DNA from: an uncultured Eubacteriales bacterium
GTDB taxonomy: Bacteria; Bacillota; Clostridia; Oscillospirales; Acutalibacteraceae
DNA: 60,911 nt
Assembly: GCA_934476085.1 (NCBI GenBank)
Contig: CAKSNE010000012.1
Location: 1-60,911, forward strand
Direction: 5' to 3'
Positions 44,281 to 50,752 of this stretch are shown piece by piece (position 1 is the stretch's first letter; each line of letters opens with the position of its first letter). Position numbers and translations under genes: made by a program. Under the pieces are notes generated by a model. The model searched no databases. It had not been told where the DNA came from and was given only the letters and a program-made list of their open reading frames with translations.

Positions 44281-45621
44281 ATGGCAATTAAGTTTAACAA
44301 CAAATTTGCCGCACCATTTATCAAAGATGATGAATATACGGCAATCAGCTCGCAGGTTACTGCAGCACACGATTTATTAAATTCAAGAAAGGGTCCGGGT
44401 TCTGACTTTTTAGGTTGGGTAGATTTACCTGTTGATTATGATAAAGATGAGTTTGCTCGTATTAAAAAAGCAGCTGATAAGATTAAATCAGATTCTGATA
44501 TTTTAGTTGTAATCGGTATCGGTGGTTCTTATTTAGGTGCCAGAGCAGCTATTGAGTTTTTAAAATCTCATTACTACAACAATAAAAAGAAAGACACACC
44601 TGACATTTATTTTGCAGGTAATTCTATCAGTTCAACAGCTTTAGCAGAGTTGCTTGAAATTTGTGATGGCAAAGATGTTTCTGTAAATGTTATCTCAAAA
44701 TCAGGTACTACTACTGAACCTGCTATTGCTTTTAGAGTATTTAGAAACTATCTTGAAACTAAATACGGCAAAGAAGAAGCTAAAAACAGAATTTATTGCA
44801 CAACCGATAAAGCTAAAGGTACTTTAAAAGCTTTAGCTGACGCTGAAGGTTATGAAGAATTTGTTGTACCTGATGATGTAGGCGGTAGATTTTCAGTTTT
44901 AACTGCTGTTGGTCTTTTGCCAATCGCTGTTGCAGGTTGTGATATTGATAAATTAATGGAAGGTGCAGCAGCTGCAAGAGAAGCTTATTCAGTTGATGAC
45001 CTTGATAAAAACGACTGCTATAAATATGCAGCAACAAGAAATATCCTTTTAAGAAAAGGTAAACAAATTGAAATGCTCGTTGCTTATGAGCCAAGATTTA
45101 CTTTGATGGCTGAATGGTATAAACAATTATTCGGCGAATCTGAAGGAAAAGATAACAAAGGTATTTATCCTTCATCTGCTATCTTCTCAACTGATTTACA
45201 TTCACTTGGTCAGTATATCCAAGAAGGTCAGAGAATTATGTTTGAAACTGTTGTTTCAATTAAAGAATCTGAAAAAGAAATCTTTATTGAAAAAGAAGAA
45301 AACGATGGCGACGGACTTAACTTCTTAGCAGGTAAACCAATGTCTTTTGTAAATGAAAAGGCTTTCCAAGGTACAATTCTTGCTCATACAGACGGTAATG
45401 TTCCAAACTTAGTAATCGAGATGCCAAGAGCCGATGAGTTTGAACTCGGTTACTTAATTTACTTCTTTGAAAAAGCTTGTGCTATTTCAGGTTATATGCT
45501 TGCAGTTAACCCATTCAATCAACCTGGTGTAGAAAGCTACAAAAAGAATATGTTTGCTCTTCTCGGTAAACCTGGTTATGAAGATCAAAAACAGGCACTT
45601 GAAGCTCGCTTAGGCGAATAA
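44281..45621 (+). CDS. pgi: Glucose-6-phosphate isomerase
   Basis: Pgi interconverts glucose 6-phosphate and fructose 6-phosphate. The 446-aa length matches the short Firmicutes form. Sugar-phosphate binding segments are VVIGIGGSYLGARAAIEFL and VISKSGTTTEPAIAFRVF. The active-site region has VGGRFSVLTAVGLLPIA, GIYPSSAIFSTDLHSLGQY, and NPFNQPGVESYKKNMF with the catalytic lysine. GGAGG precedes the ATG. Confidence 0.98.
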   Translation: MAIKFNNKFAAPFIKDDEYTAISSQVTAAHDLLNSRKGPGSDFLGWVDLPVDYDKDEFARIKKAADKIKSDSDILVVIGIGGSYLGARAAIEFLKSHYYNNKKKDTPDIYFAGNSISSTALAELLEICDGKDVSVNVISKSGTTTEPAIAFRVFRNYLETKYGKEEAKNRIYCTTDKAKGTLKALADAEGYEEFVVPDDVGGRFSVLTAVGLLPIAVAGCDIDKLMEGAAAAREAYSVDDLDKNDCYKYAATRNILLRKGKQIEMLVAYEPRFTLMAEWYKQLFGESEGKDNKGIYPSSAIFSTDLHSLGQYIQEGQRIMFETVVSIKESEKEIFIEKEENDGDGLNFLAGKPMSFVNEKAFQGTILAHTDGNVPNLVIEMPRADEFELGYLIYFFEKACAISGYMLAVNPFNQPGVESYKKNMFALLGKPGYEDQKQALEARLGE

Positions 45622-45641
45622 AATTATTTATATTTAAACTC

Positions 45642-45663
45642 TTAAACCGACTTCTCGGTTTAA
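45642..45663 (+). other. Stem-loop between pgi and the P-loop gene
   Basis: TTAAACCGA (45642-45650) pairs with TCGGTTTAA (45655-45663) around CTTC. No T-run follows, so it may tune rather than end transcription into the next gene. Confidence 0.5.
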
Positions 45664-45688
45664 ATATATATGAAGGAGAGAAAAAACT

Positions 45689-46108
45689 ATGATTAATTTG
45701 ATTATCGGTAACAAAGGAACAGGTAAAACTAAACATCTTATCGAAATCGTTAACGAAACTGCTAAATCTTCTAAAGGTAACGTAGTTTGTATAGAAAAAG
45801 GAAATACTTTAAGATTTGATATTTCATCAGCTGTAAGACTTTGTGATGTTGATGAATACGGCGTATCAGGTTATGATGCATATTATGGTTTCTTAAGCGG
45901 TATTTGTGCTGGTAACTATGATGTTACAGATATTTTCTGTGACGCTACATACAAAATTGTAGGCGGAAAAGATTTTGACCTTATTGCTGATTTCCTTGAA
46001 AGAGTTTCTGCTCTTGCTGAAGATTCAAATATCAAATTTACTTTCACACTTTCTTGTGATGAAAGAGAAATTCCTGATAGAGTTTTCACTTTTGCAAAAA
46101 AACTTTAA
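45689..46108 (+). CDS. Small P-loop protein of unknown function
   Basis: The 139-aa protein starts with a textbook Walker A, GNKGTGKT (7-14). A Walker-B-like stretch is not obvious; DIFCDATYKIVGG and FTFTLSCDEREIP are the other notable segments. The fold may be that of a truncated nucleotide-binding domain. It follows pgi by 67 nt and ends at a strong terminator, so it is probably co-transcribed with pgi. Homologues are common in Clostridia and are sometimes labelled as PilT-like on the P-loop alone. No function is assigned. Confidence 0.78.
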   Translation: MINLIIGNKGTGKTKHLIEIVNETAKSSKGNVVCIEKGNTLRFDISSAVRLCDVDEYGVSGYDAYYGFLSGICAGNYDVTDIFCDATYKIVGGKDFDLIADFLERVSALAEDSNIKFTFTLSCDEREIPDRVFTFAKKL

Positions 46109-46123
46109 TTAAAAGTTAAATTT

Positions 46124-46157
46124 AAAAAAGCACGATTTTTAAAAATCGTGCTTTTTT
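46124..46157. terminator. Bidirectional terminator after the P-loop gene
   Basis: AAAAAAGCACGATTTTT is followed directly by its complement and a T-run. It separates two convergent genes. Confidence 0.9.
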
Positions 46158-46160
46158 TGT

Positions 46161-48260
46161 TTATCTTACTTTAATTTTTTTAGGTTTAGTCCAGCTGCTA
46201 AATGCTCGTTTTTTACCTTTTTTAACAAAGGCACGTACACTAACCGTATATTTGCCTTTCTTTAGATTATAAAAGCTTTTTTTAGCAGTGTTTTTATTTC
46301 TATATGTTTTTATTATAGTTTTTTTGCCTTTTTTATAACTTATTTGATAGCCTGTTGCATTTGAAACTTTATAATAAGTTACATTAAAATAGTTCTTGCC
46401 CGAATTGGCTTTAAATTTTGGCTTTTTTAAGACCAACTTCGGAATACTAATTCCTTTTACAATGATTTCTTCACAAATTGAACAAACTTTGTTTCCACTA
46501 TAGCCATTTGAAAAATAAGTGGCCTTTTTTTGATTTTTTAAAACTAATTTATGCTGATGCGTTAGTTTCCAATGTGCATATAGCGTTGAAGTTGGATTTG
46601 TTGTTTCGGCGGTTATCAGTTTACCCCCGCTTTTAGCGGTATGCCATCCTTCAAAGCTGTAACCTGCTCTTTTGATGTTAGGCAACTCACCGATTTTTTG
46701 ATTGTCTAATACATTAGTATTTTCCAGTTTAAATGAATTATAATCTTTGTATACGGTTATTTCTTTATCTTTAGCGTTATAAGTAATATAGTCACCTAAT
46801 TTAATGTTTTTATTAATCCATTTTTTCATTTTATTGTGGCCGGAAACAACAAATCCGTTTTCTGGAACAGTTGCGTTTCCTTGACCGTAAGGTCTGATTT
46901 CAGTAACTTTGTTATTACTGTTAACAAGTGCTTCAACACCGTATGTATTAGTTCCTGTTGTGCAGCCACTTTTGTTGAAAACAACCATTTGGTCTTTTTC
47001 ACGGTAGGTATTAAAGCCTAAAATGTCTGCATTTAATTTTACTATCTCTTTTTTACCGCCGTTAACATTGTAATCAACTCTTTTGCTGACAGGAATTAAG
47101 TTCCATTTTTGAGCGGAAGAGTAGTTAGGGGAGTAAACCCATAAATTTGTGCCATTTTCAATTTTATTGCTATATAAATCTAAATAAATATTGCCGCTTC
47201 TTGATTTTAAATAATAAGAACCGTTTCCGGTAGGAAGTAATGCCCATTGTTGAGCAATTGATCCGTTTGAATCCCATTGTTGAACATTGGTTTTTGAGAG
47301 TCCTGTGCCACCTTTAACATCAAGAACTTTTTTCGAATGGTAAAAATAAATATTATAAAATCCGTCTCCGACATATTTAAAATACACTTTTTGTTGGTTA
47401 AAGTTTTTATTATACTGTAAAAGCTGAACATTTTGCCCTGATTTAGTCGAACTCTCAGCTACATCAACAACATATTTTTGGTTTTTGTTTAATGCAATTT
47501 TATACCAACCATCATTTATTACAGGAGATTTACAAGTGCTACAGTTGTCGGAGTAATTTACTGAGTTTGTGTATGTATATCCGGCACCACATGAACATTT
47601 GTATACATTTTTATGGGGATGCTGTGATTCGGTCCATACAAGTGTATAACTATGTGTATGATTTAATGGATTTAAACTAACTTTTGGGGCTGAAACATAC
47701 CAATAAGCATTAAAGTTGCCGATTTTTTCATCTTGATCAGCACCTTTTATTGTAGAATTTATTATCGGTACTCTGCCTGAAGAACTTCCCGCAGGATCAG
47801 CACAGTAAAAAGTTCCGTTTGTATAATCTGTCAATAAAATAGCATGATATTGATCAGCGTTTCCGCTGTTGTACGCAACAATGCCTTCAGGATGATTTGC
47901 TAAAAGAATTATCAAAGCCGATTTATTGCTGATTCCGCCTGAAAGAGTGTTGTGGTTGACAGTAATTCCGCTGTATGTGAAATTCCATAAAAGCCCCATA
48001 TTGTTAACCCAAGCAGTGCTTTTCATAGAAGATTCGGTAATAGCCGACCAATTGTTATTTCCGTTTATCATAGAAGCCCTTCTAACAAGCATAACCGAAG
48101 AAGCTAGGGTACAGGTTCCTTTGACTTGCTGTTTGACAAAAACAGATGGCTGATTTATATCATTAAAAGTAGTTGCAAATGCGGTTGTTTGAGTGAAAAC
48201 TATGGAGCTTAAAACAACGATAAAGCTTATTGCAATTGAAATTAACTTTTTAAATCTCAT
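46161..48260 (-). CDS. Secreted cysteine-peptidase-like protein with ricin-type lectin and surface repeats
   Basis: This 699-aa secreted protein has a signal peptide (1-29, cut after AFA). A papain/C39-like domain (about 35-195) shows Gln45, Cys50 in VKGTCTLAS, His139 in DQYHAILLTDY and Asp155 in CADPAG, a plausible catalytic set. A small HxxH/CxCG segment (about 205-245) precedes a ricin B-type lectin domain (about 250-395; QQKV, AQQWALLP, AQKWNLIPV). A beta-rich domain of unknown type follows (400-510), then one Listeria-Bacteroides-type repeat (GYSFEGWHTAKSGGK) and a lysine-rich Fn3-like end. There is no LPxTG anchor. It may act on host or microbial glycoproteins; the substrate is unknown. 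Confidence 0.85.
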   Translation of the reverse strand: MRFKKLISIAISFIVVLSSIVFTQTTAFATTFNDINQPSVFVKQQVKGTCTLASSVMLVRRASMINGNNNWSAITESSMKSTAWVNNMGLLWNFTYSGITVNHNTLSGGISNKSALIILLANHPEGIVAYNSGNADQYHAILLTDYTNGTFYCADPAGSSSGRVPIINSTIKGADQDEKIGNFNAYWYVSAPKVSLNPLNHTHSYTLVWTESQHPHKNVYKCSCGAGYTYTNSVNYSDNCSTCKSPVINDGWYKIALNKNQKYVVDVAESSTKSGQNVQLLQYNKNFNQQKVYFKYVGDGFYNIYFYHSKKVLDVKGGTGLSKTNVQQWDSNGSIAQQWALLPTGNGSYYLKSRSGNIYLDLYSNKIENGTNLWVYSPNYSSAQKWNLIPVSKRVDYNVNGGKKEIVKLNADILGFNTYREKDQMVVFNKSGCTTGTNTYGVEALVNSNNKVTEIRPYGQGNATVPENGFVVSGHNKMKKWINKNIKLGDYITYNAKDKEITVYKDYNSFKLENTNVLDNQKIGELPNIKRAGYSFEGWHTAKSGGKLITAETTNPTSTLYAHWKLTHQHKLVLKNQKKATYFSNGYSGNKVCSICEEIIVKGISIPKLVLKKPKFKANSGKNYFNVTYYKVSNATGYQISYKKGKKTIIKTYRNKNTAKKSFYNLKKGKYTVSVRAFVKKGKKRAFSSWTKPKKIKVR

Positions 48261-48311
48261 ATATTTTTAACCTCTTGAAAATGATAATTTTTTATTTTAA
48301 ACTTACATTTT

Positions 48312-48340
48312 ATTTTACCATAAATGCAATAAAAAATCAA
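48312..48340 (-). promoter_or_regulatory. Promoter of the secreted peptidase-lectin gene
   Basis: On the minus strand TTGATT (complement of 48335-48340) and TAAAAT (complement of 48312-48317), the latter with an upstream TG, are 17 nt apart. Confidence 0.72.
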
Positions 48341-48365
48341 TTATCGATAAATGTTGACATAGATA

Positions 48366-48668
48366 TTAGTTATTCATGGTTACTGTGATGTTTTTAAAGT
48401 TTGTTTCAATATATCTTTTCATTTGACTTCTTCCATACGGGTGCGAAGAATGAATATTTATATGTTTAATAAATGCGTCATAACCTTGTTTTTTGAACCA
48501 TCTTAAAATATCCAATCCATTTGGTTCATCAAAACCCATATCAAAGTCCATATCAATGAAATTTGGTTTAGTATACATAGCTAATTTAACCTGTTCAAAT
48601 GTTCTTGCTATATTTAAGTCATTTTCAATTGTTTTTGGTGTTCTGATATCATCAATATAAAGTTTCAT
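48366..48668 (-). CDS. Cyclic-phosphate-processing receiver-like (cREC) protein
   Basis: This 100-aa single-domain protein resembles the cREC branch of receiver domains. The acidic pair D6/D7 lies in LYIDDIRTP, a central acidic strand IDMDFDMG covers 38-45, and the distinctive INIHSSHPYGRSQM holds H73 and H76-P77. cREC domains are proposed, not proven, to process cyclic phosphates, because the phospho-acceptor region is altered and histidines replace it. AAGGAG precedes the ATG at 48668; an upstream in-frame start overlaps the promoter and is rejected. No partner gene is adjacent. Confidence 0.8.
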   Translation of the reverse strand: MKLYIDDIRTPKTIENDLNIARTFEQVKLAMYTKPNFIDMDFDMGFDEPNGLDILRWFKKQGYDAFIKHINIHSSHPYGRSQMKRYIETNFKNITVTMNN

Positions 48669-48693
48669 ATAATTATCACTCCTTATAATACTT

Positions 48694-48722
48694 ATTATAA
48701 TATGTATTATTACAAAAGTCAA
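48694..48722 (-). promoter_or_regulatory. Promoter of the cREC gene
   Basis: On the minus strand TTGACT (complement of 48717-48722) and TATAAT (complement of 48694-48699) are 17 nt apart. The -35 hexamer overlaps the U-tract of the preceding terminator. Confidence 0.85.
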
Positions 48723-48755
48723 AAAAGCACTTGTCTAATAAAAGACAAGTGCTTT
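48719..48755 (-). terminator. Terminator of the NifU-like/GGGtGRT operon
   Basis: A 13-bp perfect stem (48724-48736 with 48743-48755) is followed on the minus strand by TTTTTTGAC. Confidence 0.9.
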
Positions 48756-48795
48756 AAAGTTTTATTGATTTTGCGTAATATCCTTTATTTAAAGG

Positions 48796-49794
48796 TTATT
48801 TGCAAGCTTCTTCGATTGCAACTGCAACAGCAACAGAAGCACCAACCATAGGGTTGTTACCCATGCCGATAAGACCCATCATTTCTACGTGAGCAGGAAC
48901 TGATGATGAACCGGCAAACTGTGCGTCTGAGTGCATTCTACCCATAGTATCTGTCATACCATAAGAAGAAGGACCGGCAGCCATATTATCAGGGTGAAGT
49001 GTACGACCGGTACCGCCACCTGATGCAACAGAGAAGTATTTAACGCCGTTTTCAACACACCATTTTTTGTATGTACCGGCAACAGGATGTTGGAAACGAG
49101 TTGGGTTTGTTGAGTTACCTGTGATAGATACACCAACATTTTCAAGTTTCATAATAGCAACGCCTTCCGGAACATTGTCAGCACCGTAGCATCTAACATC
49201 AGCTCTAGGACCATCAGAATAAGCTGTTTTTGAAACAACCTTAACTTCTTCAGTATAAGGATCAAATTCTGTTTTGCAATATGTGAAACCATTAATTCTT
49301 GAAATAATGAATGCTGCGTCTTTACCAAGACCGTTAAGGATAACTTTAAGAGGTTTAACTCTAACTTTGTTAGCGTTAAGAGCAATCTTAATAGCACCTT
49401 CAGCAGCAGCGAATGATTCATGACCTGCTAAGAAGCAGAAACACTCTGTTTCTTCTGAAAGAAGCATAGAAGCCAAGTTACCATGACCAAGACCAACCTT
49501 ACGGTTTTCAGCAACTGAACCAGGGATACAGAAAGCCTGTAAACCGATACCGATTGCAGCAGCAGCGTCAGCAGCTTTTACGCAACCTTTTTTAATAGCA
49601 ATAGCAGCACCTACTGTATAAGCCCATACTGCATTTTCAAAGCAAATTGGCTGAGTTTCTCTAACGATTTTATCACAGTCAATGCCTTTAGCTAAAGTGA
49701 TTTCTTTACATTCTTCGATTGAAGAAATGCCATATTCTTTAAGAACGCCATTGATTTTATCAACACGTCTTTCATAACTTTCAAATAATGCCAT
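48796..49794 (-). CDS. GGGtGRT-family protein
   Basis: The 332-aa protein bears the family hallmark GGGTGRT at 259-265 inside SVASGGGTGRTLHPDNMA, and a glycine-rich C-terminus (GLIGMGNNPMVGASVAVAVA). Cysteines are numerous, including C51, C89, C118 and C120. Function is unknown. It is the second gene of a two-gene unit with a NifU-like scaffold homologue 14 nt upstream, a recurrent clostridial pairing that suggests a role in metal-cluster or cofactor chemistry. It has a perfect AAGGAGG ribosome site, a sign of high expression. Confidence 0.92.
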   Translation of the reverse strand: MALFESYERRVDKINGVLKEYGISSIEECKEITLAKGIDCDKIVRETQPICFENAVWAYTVGAAIAIKKGCVKAADAAAAIGIGLQAFCIPGSVAENRKVGLGHGNLASMLLSEETECFCFLAGHESFAAAEGAIKIALNANKVRVKPLKVILNGLGKDAAFIISRINGFTYCKTEFDPYTEEVKVVSKTAYSDGPRADVRCYGADNVPEGVAIMKLENVGVSITGNSTNPTRFQHPVAGTYKKWCVENGVKYFSVASGGGTGRTLHPDNMAAGPSSYGMTDTMGRMHSDAQFAGSSSVPAHVEMMGLIGMGNNPMVGASVAVAVAIEEACK

Positions 49795-49808
49795 TATAAT
49801 ATACCTCC

Positions 49809-50501
49809 TTATTCTTTTCTTGGGTCGATATATTTAGCAGCATCATCAAATCTGCCGTATGTACCCATTGATTTAGTGTAAGCTTCGTTTGGCTCCATAC
49901 CGCCTTTGATAAAGTCAGTCATTTTACCGAGTGAAACGAATTCATAACCGATAACTTGGTCATCTTTATCAAGAGCAAGTCTTGTAACATAACCTTCAGC
50001 CATTTCAAGATATCTAACGCCTTTAGCTTTAGTACCATACATAGTACCAACCTGTGAACGCGAACCTTTACCAAGGTCTTCAAGACCGGCACCGATTGGC
50101 AAACCGCCTTCTGAGAAAGCAGATTGTGTTCTACCGTAAACAATTTGTAAGAATAATTCACGCATTGCTGTGTTGATAGCATCACATACAAGGTCAGTGT
50201 TGAGAGCCTCGAGAATTGTTTTGCCAGGAAGAATTTCTGATGCCATAGCTGCAGAGTGAGTCATACCTGAACATCCGATGGTTTCAACAAGAGCTTCTTC
50301 AATTACACCTTCTTTAACATTAAGAGTAAGTTTGCAAGCACCTTGTTGCGGAGCACACCAACCTACACCGTGTGTAAGGCCACTAATGTCTTTAATTTCA
50401 GCAGCTTGTACCCATTTACCTTCTTCAGGCAATGGAGCAGGACCATGGTTAGGACCTTTTGCTACTGTACACATGTTTTCAACTTCTTTAGAGTAAATCA
50501 T
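49809..50501 (-). CDS. NifU/IscU-like scaffold homologue
   Basis: The 230-aa protein resembles the N-terminal scaffold domain of NifU/IscU. Cys49 (GVGWCAPQQG), Cys56, Cys77 in ETIGCSGMTHSAA and Cys106 in NTDLVCDAINTAMREL lie at scaffold-like positions. A C-terminal part of about 90 residues is not found in IscU. Two nearby in-frame ATGs exist; the one at 50501 is 9 nt after AAGGA and is chosen over 50510, which touches that site. It is co-transcribed with the GGGtGRT gene. Whether it assembles clusters is an inference from similarity. Confidence 0.82.
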   Translation of the reverse strand: MIYSKEVENMCTVAKGPNHGPAPLPEEGKWVQAAEIKDISGLTHGVGWCAPQQGACKLTLNVKEGVIEEALVETIGCSGMTHSAAMASEILPGKTILEALNTDLVCDAINTAMRELFLQIVYGRTQSAFSEGGLPIGAGLEDLGKGSRSQVGTMYGTKAKGVRYLEMAEGYVTRLALDKDDQVIGYEFVSLGKMTDFIKGGMEPNEAYTKSMGTYGRFDDAAKYIDPRKE

Positions 50502-50553
50502 TGTGTTCATTCCTTTCAATATGTCTGAATTGAAGCATTTTATGCTATTTTCC

Positions 50554-50582
50554 ATTATAATAAATATTTCTGCTTTTTTCAA
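50554..50582 (-). promoter_or_regulatory. Promoter of the NifU-like/GGGtGRT operon
   Basis: On the minus strand TTGAAA (complement of 50577-50582) and TATAAT (complement of 50554-50559) are 17 nt apart. A small palindrome, AGCATTTTATGCT (50534-50546), lies at the expected transcription start and could be a regulator site. Confidence 0.85.
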
Positions 50583-50676
50583 GTGAAAAACTTAAAAAAG
50601 TGTATAAAATATTATTTTTACTAAATTTGATAATAAAAACTTTAAATATTTAGCAAAAATATATGTTTAAAAGTAC

Positions 50677-50705
50677 TATACATTTGGAAAGTTTTGTGAT
50701 ATACT
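50677..50705 (+). promoter_or_regulatory. Probable extended -10 promoter of the glycosyltransferase pair
   Basis: TATACT (50700-50705) is preceded by TG one base upstream. TATACA, 17 nt further up (50677-50682), is a weak -35. Confidence 0.55.
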
Positions 50706-50752
50706 ATTCTATGTAGGTATACCTATGTATTTTTATATTTTTAGAGGATTAA

